In this document: positions 26,086 through 35,014 of the stretch, one piece after another
How the letters are laid out: every line of letters starts with the position of its first letter
How positions within the stretch are numbered: the first letter of the stretch is position 1
Source: Erythrobacter sp.
GTDB lineage: Bacteria; Pseudomonadota; Alphaproteobacteria; Sphingomonadales; Sphingomonadaceae
Length of the DNA: 64,000 bases
Reading direction: 5' to 3'
Assembly: GCA_027311945.1 (NCBI GenBank)
Contig: DAICXZ010000008.1
Location: forward strand, 1 to 64,000
Notes under the pieces: generated by a model
The model's input: only the letters and a program-made list of their open reading frames with translations
Database searches by the model: none
What the model was told of the DNA's origin: nothing
Position numbers and translations under genes: made by a program

Positions 26086-27082
26086 CGTCGATCTCACCAC
26101 CGTCTGGGCCTTCATCATCGCCTTCGGCGTCTTCGCCTATGTGGTGATGGACGGGTTCGATCTGGGCATCGGCGTGCTCTTCCCCACCTTTGAGCCGGGG
26201 CCGGAGCGTGACCGGGCGATGAACTCCATCGCGCCGGTCTGGGATGGCAACGAGACCTGGCTGGTGCTCGGCGGCGGCGGGCTGTTCGCGGCCTTCCCGC
26301 TTGCCTATGCAGTGATCCTGCCTGCAACCTATCCGCTGATTATCGCGATGCTGCTCGGCCTCGTATTCCGCGGCGTTGCCTTCGAGTACCGCTGGCGCGA
26401 CCCCGGTCACCGCGCGTTCTGGGATAGGGCCTTCACCGGCGGCTCGCTCGTCGCGGCCATGAGCCAGGGCATGATCCTTGGCGCCATCCTGCAAGGGATC
26501 AAGGTGGTCGACCGCTCCTATGCCGGAAGCTGGTTCGACTGGTTCACGCCTTACACGCTGCTCACCGGTCTCGGTGTGGTGGCAGGCTACGCGCTGCTCG
26601 GCAGCACTTGGCTGATCTGGAAGCTCGACGGCCCCGCACAGGCCCATGCCCGCAAGCTAGCCATAGCGGCAGGCGCGGCGACGCTGATCCTGATGGCCGG
26701 GGTGAGCCTTTATAACGTCGCGCTCAATGCGGAATATGCCGAGAAGTGGCTGACCGCGCCGGAGATCTATTATGCCGCCCCGGTGCCGATCCTGACCACG
26801 ATCGTCGCAATCTCTCTGCTGCGAGCGATCCTCAAGGCGCGCAACTCCAAGCCGTTCTGGCTGTCGATTGCACTGTTCTTCTTCGGCATGGCTGGCCTCG
26901 GCTTCACCATCTGGCCGAACGTAGTGCCCCCCGGCATTACCATCTGGGACGCCGCCGCGCCCGAGCGCAGCCAGATCTTCATGCTGGTGGGCGTTGCCAT
27001 CACCATGCCGCTGATCATCGCCTACACCGGCTGGGCCTACTGGGTGTTCCGCGGCAAGGTCGGTGACGAAGGCTACCATTGA
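26075..27082 (+). CDS. cydB: Cytochrome bd-type quinol oxidase subunit II
   Basis: A 335-residue integral membrane partner of CydA. It has the family start TVWAFIIAFGVFAYVVMDGFDLGIGVL, WDGNETWLVLGGGGLFAAFP (residues 56-75), FRGVAFEYRW and about eight to nine membrane helices. It begins within the end of cydA and ends one base into the small subunit gene (TGATG), so the three are one translational unit. Confidence 0.95.
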   Translation: MAVNVDLTTVWAFIIAFGVFAYVVMDGFDLGIGVLFPTFEPGPERDRAMNSIAPVWDGNETWLVLGGGGLFAAFPLAYAVILPATYPLIIAMLLGLVFRGVAFEYRWRDPGHRAFWDRAFTGGSLVAAMSQGMILGAILQGIKVVDRSYAGSWFDWFTPYTLLTGLGVVAGYALLGSTWLIWKLDGPAQAHARKLAIAAGAATLILMAGVSLYNVALNAEYAEKWLTAPEIYYAAPVPILTTIVAISLLRAILKARNSKPFWLSIALFFFGMAGLGFTIWPNVVPPGITIWDAAAPERSQIFMLVGVAITMPLIIAYTGWAYWVFRGKVGDEGYH

Positions 27083-27216
27083 TGAAGCCCGAGGAAATCC
27101 CTGCCGACCGGATGCCGCTGTGGCAGCGACTCGCCTGGCTGGCCGCGATCTGGGCGGGCAGCGTGGCGGTGCTGGGCGCGGTTGCCTATGTCCTGCGGCT
27201 ATGGATTGCGCCCTAG
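27082..27216 (+). CDS. Small membrane subunit of bd oxidase (DUF2474/CydX-like)
   Basis: A 44-residue peptide starting in the overlap with cydB (TGATG at 27080-27084). It has a short polar N-terminus (MKPEEIPADRMPLWQRLAW) and one membrane helix (about 18-40, ending VLRLWIAP). Position, size and layout match the DUF2474 proteins that follow CIO-type cydAB. A role in assembly or stability of the oxidase, as for CydX, is inferred. Confidence 0.8.
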   Translation: MKPEEIPADRMPLWQRLAWLAAIWAGSVAVLGAVAYVLRLWIAP

Positions 27217-27314
27217 CACATTTCGCTATTGCAGCAGAACCGATGCCGCGCCCCTTGTAATCCTCCCGTAACATCGCCATTGGGAGGTCGCCCGCAGCTA
27301 CCCCCACGGACCCC

Positions 27315-28787
27315 ATGATCACGACGCATCCTTTTTACGACGCGGACGGCGACAAATTGCGCGAGGAATGCGGCGTGTTCGGCATTATCGGCGCTGCCGA
27401 TGCCGCCGCCGCCACCGCGCTTGGCCTCCACGCCCTGCAACACCGTGGCCAGGAGGCCGTCGGTATCAGCGCCTTCGACGGCACGGAAATCTACACCCGG
27501 CGCGGCCTCGGCCACGTTGCGGAAAACTTCTCCTCCGAGGAATCGCTGGCAGAACTGCCGGGCCACATGGCGGTGGGCCATGTGCGCTATTCCACCACCG
27601 GCGGATCGGGCCTGCGCAATGTGCAGCCGCTCTATGCCGACCTTGCCAGCGGCGGCTTTGCCGTGGCGCATAACGGCAACATTTCCAACGCGATGCGGCT
27701 GAAGGCTGACCTCGTGAAGAACGGCGCGATCTTCCAGTCGACCTCCGACACCGAGGTCATCATCCACCTCGTTGCCACCAGCCGCTATCACACCATGCTG
27801 GATAAGCTGGTCGATGCCCTGCGCATGGTCGAAGGTGCCTATGCCCTGATCGTGATGACCCCGCGCGGCATGGCCGCCTGCCGCGATCCGCTGGGCATTC
27901 GCCCGCTGGTGATGGGCAAGCTGGGCGACGCCACCGTCTTCGCCAGCGAAACGGTCGCGCTCGACGTGGTCGGCGCGGACTTCGTGCGCCAGATCGAGCC
28001 GGGCGAACTGGTCGAGGTCGATCCTGATGGCACGGTTCGTTCGCACCGCCCGTTCGGCAACCCGGCCCCGCGCCCCTGCATCTTCGAGCACGTCTATTTC
28101 AGCCGCCCCGATTCGGTGTTCAACGAGCGCTCGGTTTACCAGAGCCGCCGCAGCATCGGCATGGAGCTGGCCAAGGAATCGCCGTGCGAGGCCGACATCG
28201 TCGTGCCCGTGCCCGATTCCGGCGTTCCCGCCGCCATCGGCTATTCGCAGCAGTCGGGCATTCCGTTCGAGCTGGGGATCATCCGTTCGCATTATGTCGG
28301 GCGCACCTTTATCCAGCCTTCGGACGGCGCGCGCCACGCCAGCGTGAAGCGCAAGCACAACGCCAACCGCGCGCTGGTGGAAGGCAAGTCGATTGTGCTG
28401 ATCGACGATTCGATCGTGCGCGGCACCACCAGCCTCAAGATCGTGCAGATGATGCGCGATGCGGGCGCCAAGGAAGTGCACTTCCGCGTTGCCAGCCCGC
28501 CCACCGGCTATGGCTGTTATTACGGCGTCGACACGCCCGAACGCTCCAAGCTTCTGGCAGGACGGATGGATATCGAGGCGATGTGCAAGCACATCCAGGC
28601 CGACAGCCTCGCCTTCGTCTCCATCGACGGGCTCTATCGCGCGGTGGGCCTGCCCGGCCGCGACAAGGCCTGCCCGCAATATTGCGACGCCTGCTTCACG
28701 GGCGAGTATCCCACCGGCCTTACCGATCTGGAAGCCCGCAACGGCGAGTCGGCACAACTGACGCTCCCGGTCGGAAAGGTCGCCTGA
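27315..28787 (+). CDS. purF: Amidophosphoribosyltransferase
   Basis: A 490-residue first enzyme of purine synthesis, making phosphoribosylamine from PRPP and glutamine. Cys19 (EECGVFGI) is the glutaminase nucleophile, exposed after removal of an 18-residue propeptide. The PRPP site is VLIDDSIVRGTTS, near residue 358. The C-terminal ACPQYCDACFTGEYP holds cysteines of the [4Fe-4S]-type enzyme (Bacillus/alphaproteobacterial class), which is oxygen sensitive. Its stop overlaps the next gene's ATG by one base. Confidence 0.97.
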   Translation: MITTHPFYDADGDKLREECGVFGIIGAADAAAATALGLHALQHRGQEAVGISAFDGTEIYTRRGLGHVAENFSSEESLAELPGHMAVGHVRYSTTGGSGLRNVQPLYADLASGGFAVAHNGNISNAMRLKADLVKNGAIFQSTSDTEVIIHLVATSRYHTMLDKLVDALRMVEGAYALIVMTPRGMAACRDPLGIRPLVMGKLGDATVFASETVALDVVGADFVRQIEPGELVEVDPDGTVRSHRPFGNPAPRPCIFEHVYFSRPDSVFNERSVYQSRRSIGMELAKESPCEADIVVPVPDSGVPAAIGYSQQSGIPFELGIIRSHYVGRTFIQPSDGARHASVKRKHNANRALVEGKSIVLIDDSIVRGTTSLKIVQMMRDAGAKEVHFRVASPPTGYGCYYGVDTPERSKLLAGRMDIEAMCKHIQADSLAFVSIDGLYRAVGLPGRDKACPQYCDACFTGEYPTGLTDLEARNGESAQLTLPVGKVA

Positions 28788-29521
28788 TGGCAGACAACAA
28801 CAACGCCCCTCGCTCGCTCGAAGGCAAGATCGCGCTCGTCACCGGTTCCTCGCGCGGGATCGGCGCGGCGACAGCCAAGGCGCTCGCTGCCGAGGGTGCG
28901 CATGTGGTGATCATCGGGCGCAAGGTGACCGACCTCGAGGCGGTGGAAGATGCGATCCATTCCGCCGGTGGGAATGCCACCATCGCACCGCTTGACCTCA
29001 CCGAAAGCGACTCGATCGCCCGCCTCGCCGAGGCCGTGGCGCAGCGGTGGGACAAGCTCGACATTCTCGTCATCAACGCTGCCACGCTGCCCACGCTCAC
29101 CCCGGTGACGCAGATCGACCGCAAGCAATTGAACCAGGCGCTGACGCTCAACGTGCTGGCGACGCAGGCACTGCTCTCGGCTTTCGACCCGCTGCTCAAG
29201 CGATCCGAGGCTGGCCGGATTATCGGCGTGACCAGCTCGGTCGGCGCCGAGCCGCGCGCCTTCTGGGGTGCCTATGGCGCGACCAAGGCCGCCTTCGACA
29301 ACCTTCTGATGTCGCACGGGCAGGAAATCGCGCGTATCTCCGAAACGCGGGTGGCACTGCTCGATCCGGGTGCCACGCGCACTGCGATGCGCGCCCGCGC
29401 CTATCCGGGCGAAGATCCGGAGTCGGTCAAGCCGCCGGAAGCGGTGGGGACTTTCATCGTCGACATGCTGCGCGACGACTTCCCCAATCTCCACAGGACG
29501 CGAGCGTCAACAACGGCTTAA
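28787..29521 (+). CDS. Short-chain dehydrogenase/reductase
   Basis: A 244-residue SDR. The NAD(P) motif TGSSRGIG lies at residues 20-27, VINAA replaces the usual NNAG, and YGATK is the catalytic YxxxK, with Ser in GVTSSVG. It is translated with purF (TGATG), an arrangement I recall in other sphingomonads, although a metabolic link to purine synthesis is not evident. The substrate is unknown. Confidence 0.88.
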   Translation: MADNNNAPRSLEGKIALVTGSSRGIGAATAKALAAEGAHVVIIGRKVTDLEAVEDAIHSAGGNATIAPLDLTESDSIARLAEAVAQRWDKLDILVINAATLPTLTPVTQIDRKQLNQALTLNVLATQALLSAFDPLLKRSEAGRIIGVTSSVGAEPRAFWGAYGATKAAFDNLLMSHGQEIARISETRVALLDPGATRTAMRARAYPGEDPESVKPPEAVGTFIVDMLRDDFPNLHRTRASTTA

Positions 29522-29620
29522 CCGTCTTTGGTAACCTCAGGGTAAGTGTCATTCCGGATACTGGATGATGGACAGCCGTCAGGGCCGAGTCCATGCCGCG
29601 ACCATCACCGGAGCAGCCCG

Positions 29621-29971
29621 ATGAGCTTGCAGAACCGTTCCGATATCTACTACCTCGCCGCGCAGGAGGATCGCAGCGCGGAGCGGGTGCAGTTGATGAT
29701 CCCGGCGCAACTGCGGGTGCCCGGCGCACGCGCATTCCAGACGGTGGTGAAAGACATTTCACTGTCCGGTTTTGCAGCCACGGCGATAAACCGCATGCAT
29801 CCCGGATCGTTGTGCTGGCTCTCCCTTCCCGATCTCGAAACGCAGCAGGCCGAGGTGATCTGGTGGGAAGACGCACTGGTCGGTTGTGCCTTCGTTAACC
29901 TGCTTTCGCCTATTGTGCATGACACGATCCTGGCGCGCTATCGCGGCGAGAAAATACCGCGCGGCTCCTAG
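29621..29971 (+). CDS. PilZ-domain protein
   Basis: A 116-residue protein. ATG 29621 is preceded by GGAG. It carries the two PilZ landmarks: an arginine-rich start (ERVQLMIPAQLRV, about 23-35) and DISLSGFAA (about 46-54), close to the D/NxSxxG motif that binds cyclic di-GMP. The N-terminal box has only part of the RxxxR pattern, so nucleotide binding is likely but not certain. It stands alone. Confidence 0.75.
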   Translation: MSLQNRSDIYYLAAQEDRSAERVQLMIPAQLRVPGARAFQTVVKDISLSGFAATAINRMHPGSLCWLSLPDLETQQAEVIWWEDALVGCAFVNLLSPIVHDTILARYRGEKIPRGS

Positions 29972-29982
29972 CATCCTCCCAA

Positions 29983-30057
29983 TCGCCGCCGCGATGGCTG
30001 GCCATTGTCTCCTTCGTTTAGCAACCCGGAAGCTTTGGCCTGCCTTCGCGGCGGCGA
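29983..30057. repeat. 12-bp inverted repeat between convergent genes
   Basis: TCGCCGCCGCGA (29983-29994) is repeated in reverse complement at 30046-30057, with 51 bases between. It lies between the PilZ stop and the wecC stop. It may end both transcripts, but there is no T-run. Confidence 0.45.
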
Positions 30058-30064
30058 CGGGTAA

Positions 30065-31333
30065 CTAGTCCCGTTCGACCGCCTTGGCCTTGCGGGTCGA
30101 GAACATGCCGGTGGTGTCGACGATGGCCTTGGCGAGGAAGCTGTCGGCATCCATCCGCTGGAACTGGCGATGGCTCACGAGGAAGGCAACGATATCCGCC
30201 TGCTCGCGTGCCTCTTCGGCGCTGGCGAGCTTCACATTGGGCAAGTCGGCGAGCACCTTGGGCAATGCGCCGAGGTTGGGTTCGACCACCAGCACCTGCG
30301 CCCCCTCGAGCCTTGCCACAGCCTCCACAATCTCCAACGCCGGGCTTTCGCGCACGTCGTCGACGTCGGGCTTATAGGTAATGCCGTAGCAGGCGATGGT
30401 CGGCACCTTGAAGCGGTTGGCGAGCCGTTCGACCTGCGCCACCACCCGGTGCGGTTTGTCGTCGTTGACCTCGCGGGCCATACGGATCAATCGCGCCTCT
30501 TGCGGAGCGCTGTCGATGATGAACCAAGGGTCGACCGCGATGCAGTGCCCGCCCACGCCCGCGCCGGGCATCAGGATGTTCACGCGCGGGTGCTGGTTGG
30601 CCAGCTCGCGCACTTGCCACACGTCGGTGCCGAGCTTGTCGCAGATGATCGACAGCTCGTTGGCGAAGGCAATATTGACATCGCGGTAAGCATTTTCGGA
30701 CAGCTTGCACAGCTCGGCCACGCGGCTGTCGGTGACGTAGCAGGTGCCCATCACGAAGCTCTGGTAAAGCCGTGCGGCCTTGTTCGCGCAGTCGATGGTG
30801 AGCCCACCGATGATGCGGTCATTGCTCACCAGCTCGCGCAGCATCTGGCCCGGCAGGATGCGCTCGGGGCAGTGGCACAGGGCCACGTCGGCGCTGCCGT
30901 CCTCGTCGCGGTAACGCGGGAAGGTGAGGTCAGGGCGTTCTTCGGCGAAGATCTCGGCCAGCTGCTCGGTGCTGCCGACCGGCGAGGTGCTTTCGAGGAT
31001 CACCACGTTACCCTTGGCCAGCACCGGCGCAATCGTGCGCGCGGCACCTTCGACAAAGCTCATGTCGGGAGCCTGATCGACCATCGGCGTGGGCACCGCG
31101 ATGATGAAGTAGTCGGCCGGTTCGGGCGTGGTGGTGGCGCGCAGCCGCTTGGTCTCGACCGCCGCGCTCAAGAGCATCTGCAGGTCCGGCTCCTGAAAGT
31201 GCGCCTGTCCGGCGTTGATCAGGTCGACCACGTCCTGCTTCACATCGAGGCCGATAACCTCGTGGCCACGGCTAGCCAGCATGGCGGCGGTGGGCAGGCC
31301 GATATAGCCGAGGCCAACAGTGCAGACTTTCAT
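30065..31333 (-). CDS. wecC: UDP-N-acetyl-D-mannosamine dehydrogenase
   Basis: A 422-residue NAD-dependent enzyme oxidising UDP-ManNAc to UDP-ManNAcA for surface polysaccharide. The N-terminal Rossmann motif is VGLGYIGLPTAAM, followed by CKLSENAYRDVNIAFANE and the active-site Cys in PGAGVGGHCIAVDPWF. The middle helix and UDP-binding C-terminal domain are complete. It overlaps wecB by four bases; both steps from UDP-GlcNAc are therefore encoded together. No other polysaccharide genes are near. Confidence 0.92.
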   Translation of the reverse strand: MKVCTVGLGYIGLPTAAMLASRGHEVIGLDVKQDVVDLINAGQAHFQEPDLQMLLSAAVETKRLRATTTPEPADYFIIAVPTPMVDQAPDMSFVEGAARTIAPVLAKGNVVILESTSPVGSTEQLAEIFAEERPDLTFPRYRDEDGSADVALCHCPERILPGQMLRELVSNDRIIGGLTIDCANKAARLYQSFVMGTCYVTDSRVAELCKLSENAYRDVNIAFANELSIICDKLGTDVWQVRELANQHPRVNILMPGAGVGGHCIAVDPWFIIDSAPQEARLIRMAREVNDDKPHRVVAQVERLANRFKVPTIACYGITYKPDVDDVRESPALEIVEAVARLEGAQVLVVEPNLGALPKVLADLPNVKLASAEEAREQADIVAFLVSHRQFQRMDADSFLAKAIVDTTGMFSTRKAKAVERD

Positions 31334-32448
31334 CGGGCAGAACTCACGAATTGCGCGACAGAGGCGGCGATTTTCTGCGCCGCCGTGCCGTCGCCATAGG
31401 GAAAGACCGCGCGCGCGCGGCTGGCGTAGTACGTCTCATCTTCGATCAGCCGGGCGACCTCGCCCGTGATCACGCTCACATCGGTGCCGACCAGCGAGGC
31501 AACGCCGGTGGCCACGGCTTCGGGCCGCTCGGTAACATCGCGCATCACCAGCACCGGTTTGCCAAGCGCTGGGGCCTCTTCCTGAATCCCGCCGCTGTCG
31601 GTGAGCACGAGATGGGCGGCCTTCATCAGCGCCACCATCTGAACATAGTCGACCGGCGGGATCAGATGCACTGCGCCGGTATCGCCCAGCCGCGCCTCGA
31701 CCACCTCTTTCACCTGCGGATTGAGATGGACCGGATAGACAACCTCGGCATCGCCGCGCGCAGCAATGGCAGCGAGCGCATCGCAAATGCGGGCAAAGCC
31801 ATCGCCGAAGCTCTCGCGGCGATGGCCGGTGACCAGCACCAGCTTCCTGGCCGGGTCGAGGCTAAGGCCAAGCTTGCTGATCTCGTCCCCATCGAGACGG
31901 CCTGCCACATAGAGCAGCGCATCAATCCCGCTGTTGCCGGTGACTTCGATGGCGCGCTTGCCCGGGCGTTCATTGCGCAGGTTCTGCGCCGAGATATCGG
32001 TGGGGCACCAGAGAAGCTCGGCCACCGCGTCGATGGAAATGCGGTTATATTCCTCGGGCCACGGGCGGTGAATGTCGTGGCTGCGCAGGCCCGCCTCGAC
32101 GTGGCCTACGGGAACGCGGGCATAAAACGCGGCGAGCGCGGCCGCCATGGCCGAGGTCGTGTCGCCATGCACCAGCACGAGGCCGGGTTGGTGCTCGGCG
32201 AAAAGGTGCTCCATTTCCTTGAGCACGCGCGAAGTGATGTCGCCCAGCGTCTGGCCGGGTGTCATCAGGTCGAGGTCGATATCGGGCTTCTCGCCGAACA
32301 CCGCGAACACCTGATCGAGCATCTGGCGGTGCTGGCCGGTGGTCACGACCTTCAGGTCCACCTGGGGCACTTCGCGCAGCGCGCGCACCACGGGCAGCAT
32401 CTTGATGGCCTCGGGCCGGGTTCCGATGACGAGCAGGACTGGGGTCAC
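31330..32448 (-). CDS. wecB: UDP-N-acetylglucosamine 2-epimerase (non-hydrolysing)
   Basis: A 372-residue enzyme converting UDP-GlcNAc to UDP-ManNAc. Conserved blocks are GTRPEAIKM (residues 8-16), HGDTTSA, HVEAGLRS, VTGHRRE and TDSGGIQEEA. The start is GTG at 32448, with GGAG about ten bases upstream. It is the first gene of the wecB-wecC pair. Confidence 0.93.
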   Translation of the reverse strand: MTPVLLVIGTRPEAIKMLPVVRALREVPQVDLKVVTTGQHRQMLDQVFAVFGEKPDIDLDLMTPGQTLGDITSRVLKEMEHLFAEHQPGLVLVHGDTTSAMAAALAAFYARVPVGHVEAGLRSHDIHRPWPEEYNRISIDAVAELLWCPTDISAQNLRNERPGKRAIEVTGNSGIDALLYVAGRLDGDEISKLGLSLDPARKLVLVTGHRRESFGDGFARICDALAAIAARGDAEVVYPVHLNPQVKEVVEARLGDTGAVHLIPPVDYVQMVALMKAAHLVLTDSGGIQEEAPALGKPVLVMRDVTERPEAVATGVASLVGTDVSVITGEVARLIEDETYYASRARAVFPYGDGTAAQKIAASVAQFVSSAR

Positions 32449-32541
32449 GCGGCGGGCTCCGGCATGAGACGTTTGGTCGAGTATGTCACGCAGATGCGCC
32501 TAGCAAAGGCGTGTTAAAACAGTCCTACCCGGCGGTTCAAC

Positions 32542-33741
32542 TTATTGGGAAGCGGCACCATTGCGCGCGTCCACAGCGGCCTGCACCGCCTCGTAGAAAC
32601 GAGTGCGTTCGGCCATCACGCCTTCGTTAGTGCTGGCGACCGGCCAGTCGGCATTGGTGGCGATCACGAGGCGGCGCGCCGGATCGATGAAAATGCCCTG
32701 CCCGAAGATCCCGCTCGCCCCGAAACCGCCGCCCGGATAGGTCCACCACTGATAGCCATAACCGCGCCCGCGGTCGGTATCGAAGTGCTTGGCAGTCGCT
32801 TCGGCGAACCAGTGTTCGGGCACCACGCGCTTGCCGCCTGCCACGCCGTTATCGAGCACGAACTGCCCGAACCGCGCCATATCGCGGGTGCGTGCCTGGA
32901 AGCAGCAACCGCCCATCTCGCGCCCCGTGGAGTTCAGCAGCCACGAGGCGTCGGCCTCCATCCCGTAAGGCCGCCAGATCTTTTCCGACATATAGTCCGC
33001 CAGCGGCTTGCCGGTGGCGGCCATCACCAGCGCCCCGATCATGTTGGTCTCGCCGGTGTTGTAGTGCCAGCGCTCACCCGGCGGCGCGGCGCGGCCCAGC
33101 GTGCGCATGTAGGAGACGGTGGCGTCCATATCCCCCTCGGGCTTATGCGCGTTGAACCGGGCGACGTCGGAGGCGGGGTCGGTGTAGTCCTCGTTCCAGG
33201 CCACGCCCGAACTCATGGTCAGCACCTGCCGGATGGTGACGCCATCGTAAGCCGAACCGCGCAGATCGGTGATGTAGTCGGTGATCGGATCGTCGAGGCT
33301 GGTGATCGCGCCATCCTGCAAGGCCGCGCCGACCAGCGTGGAGGTGAGGCTCTTGGCGACCGAGAAGCTGGTCCACTTGCCCGCTGCATCGAAACCGAGG
33401 CCATAGCTTTCGTAAACCAGCTTGCCATCGACGAGGATCACGATGGCGGCGCTGCGCTGGCTGGCCTCGAAGGCGGCCATATCCATGCCGATAGCAAGCG
33501 GCCCGCCCTTGGGCAGCGCGTGCACCTTGCCGCCCGCTGCGACCACGTGGCTTTTGGCGAGGAAGGCAAACTGGTCCATCGCGCGGAACATCGCGTCGCG
33601 TGTGTCCTGATCCCAGAACAGCACGTCTGTGTTGGTCGGCGGATGGAGCAGCACCGCACGCTGTTCGCGCGTAAGCAGGGTGAGCGCAGCGAGGATGGCC
33701 AGTGCGATCACCAACAGCGCAAGGCCGGCCGCCTTTTTCAT
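32542..33741 (-). CDS. Beta-lactamase-family serine hydrolase (class C-like, S12)
   Basis: A 399-residue protein with an N-terminal membrane anchor or signal (residues 5-24). The catalytic SxxK is Ser127-Val-Ala-Lys130, followed by the YxN-type motif in HYNTGETN. The fold is that of penicillin-binding esterases and 6-aminohexanoate-dimer hydrolases. ATG 33741 overlaps the CFA-synthase stop by four bases, so it belongs to the photolyase/CFA operon. The substrate is unknown and beta-lactamase activity should not be assumed. Confidence 0.88.
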   Translation of the reverse strand: MKKAAGLALLVIALAILAALTLLTREQRAVLLHPPTNTDVLFWDQDTRDAMFRAMDQFAFLAKSHVVAAGGKVHALPKGGPLAIGMDMAAFEASQRSAAIVILVDGKLVYESYGLGFDAAGKWTSFSVAKSLTSTLVGAALQDGAITSLDDPITDYITDLRGSAYDGVTIRQVLTMSSGVAWNEDYTDPASDVARFNAHKPEGDMDATVSYMRTLGRAAPPGERWHYNTGETNMIGALVMAATGKPLADYMSEKIWRPYGMEADASWLLNSTGREMGGCCFQARTRDMARFGQFVLDNGVAGGKRVVPEHWFAEATAKHFDTDRGRGYGYQWWTYPGGGFGASGIFGQGIFIDPARRLVIATNADWPVASTNEGVMAERTRFYEAVQAAVDARNGAASQ

Positions 33742-34970
33742 CGCTTCACCAGCGTGACCTGGCTGACCTCGATCCCGCCGCCGCGAAAACCGCCTTCGCA
33801 ATACATCAGGTAATAGCACCAGAGCCGGATGAAGCGCTCGTCAAAGCCTGCGGGCAGGCGCTGCTCGGCAACGGCGGCGTCGAAACGCTCGCGCCAAGCC
33901 TTCAGCGTCTCGGCATAGTCGAGCCCGAAGTCCTCCTGATCCTCCCACGCAAGCCCGCGCTCTTCGGCCAGCTGGCGAAATTCGCTGGTGCGCAGCAGCA
34001 TCCCGCCGGGGAAGACATAGGCCTGAATGAAGTCGGCGCTGGCGGCATAGGCATCGAAGATGTCGTCGCGGATGGCGATGTACTGGATCGCCGCGCGGCC
34101 GCCGGGGCGCAGCACGCGGGCGACGCAATCGAGAAAGGCGGGCCAGTATTCGCGGCCCAGCGCCTCGACCATTTCGACGCTGACCACGCCATCGAACTGG
34201 CCCTGCACGTCGCGATAGTCGCGCTTGTGAAAGGCCACCGCAGGCCAATGTTCGCGGGCATAGGCCAGCTGCTGATCGGAAATACTGATCGCCTCGACAT
34301 GCGGAACGCTGCGCGCGAGATAGGCCGCGAGCGAACCCCAGCCGCAGCCTATCTCAAGCACGCTGGTGGGATCGCCCAGCCGCTCCGCCAGCCTTTCCCA
34401 CTTGCGCCGCTGCGCCGCTTCGAGCCCGTTGTCGCCCATGAGGTAGGCCGAGGAATAGGTCATGGTCGGGTCAAGCCAGGCGCCGTAGAAATCGTTGCCG
34501 AGATCGTAGTGCGCGTGGATATTCTTTTCCGCCTGCGCGCGGGTGTTGCGCTTCAGCGTGTGAAGCATCCGCGCCGCCAGCCGCCACGGGCCCTTGGCGC
34601 GGGCGGTGTCGCCAAGGCTCGCGGCATTGGCCATGAACAGCGCGAACAGTGGCACCGGATCGGGGCTGTCCCACTCGCCCGCTTCCCACGCCTGATACCA
34701 GCCGACCGACCCTCCCGTGGCCAGCCGCACCAGCGCCCGCCAGTCCTTCAGGTGCACCTCGCACTCGAAGCCGGGCGCATGGCCGCCCAGCGTGCGCCGC
34801 GTGCCATCAGGCAACACGGCATGGATCGCGCCGCTGGTGAGGCGCTCATCAATGCGTTCGATGATGCGGACAAAACCGGGGGCGAACAGCTTAGCAAAGA
34901 AGCCCGGACGCGCACCGAACTGCGCTCCCGCGCCGAGCAATTCCGTGCCTCTCGCCTCGCTCACGCCCAT
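33738..34970 (-). CDS. Cyclopropane-fatty-acyl-phospholipid synthase family methyltransferase
   Basis: A 410-residue SAM-dependent enzyme. It carries HYDLGNDFYGAWLD (about residues 152-165), the SAM motif VLEIGCGWGS (about 203-212) and VSVEMVEALG. The family adds a methylene across double bonds of membrane lipids, a stress response. It lies between a photolyase gene and a serine hydrolase gene. In Rhodobacter the sigma-E/ChrR singlet-oxygen regulon also pairs photolyase with a CFA-like gene, so a light-stress role is likely. Confidence 0.9.
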   Translation of the reverse strand: MGVSEARGTELLGAGAQFGARPGFFAKLFAPGFVRIIERIDERLTSGAIHAVLPDGTRRTLGGHAPGFECEVHLKDWRALVRLATGGSVGWYQAWEAGEWDSPDPVPLFALFMANAASLGDTARAKGPWRLAARMLHTLKRNTRAQAEKNIHAHYDLGNDFYGAWLDPTMTYSSAYLMGDNGLEAAQRRKWERLAERLGDPTSVLEIGCGWGSLAAYLARSVPHVEAISISDQQLAYAREHWPAVAFHKRDYRDVQGQFDGVVSVEMVEALGREYWPAFLDCVARVLRPGGRAAIQYIAIRDDIFDAYAASADFIQAYVFPGGMLLRTSEFRQLAEERGLAWEDQEDFGLDYAETLKAWRERFDAAVAEQRLPAGFDERFIRLWCYYLMYCEGGFRGGGIEVSQVTLVKR

Positions 34971-35014
34971 GGCCTTCTTATGGACAAGCGCCCGATGCGG
35001 GGCAAGCGGCGAAG

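Noticed and set aside
27262-27287. TCCTCCC/GGGAGG hairpin upstream of purF as a riboswitch or attenuator
   Set aside because: The stem is only 6 bp with a 14-base loop and no conserved aptamer elements were seen.
32484-32510. Terminator between wecB and the serine hydrolase gene
   Set aside because: The stem is only five base pairs and no T-run follows on the minus strand.
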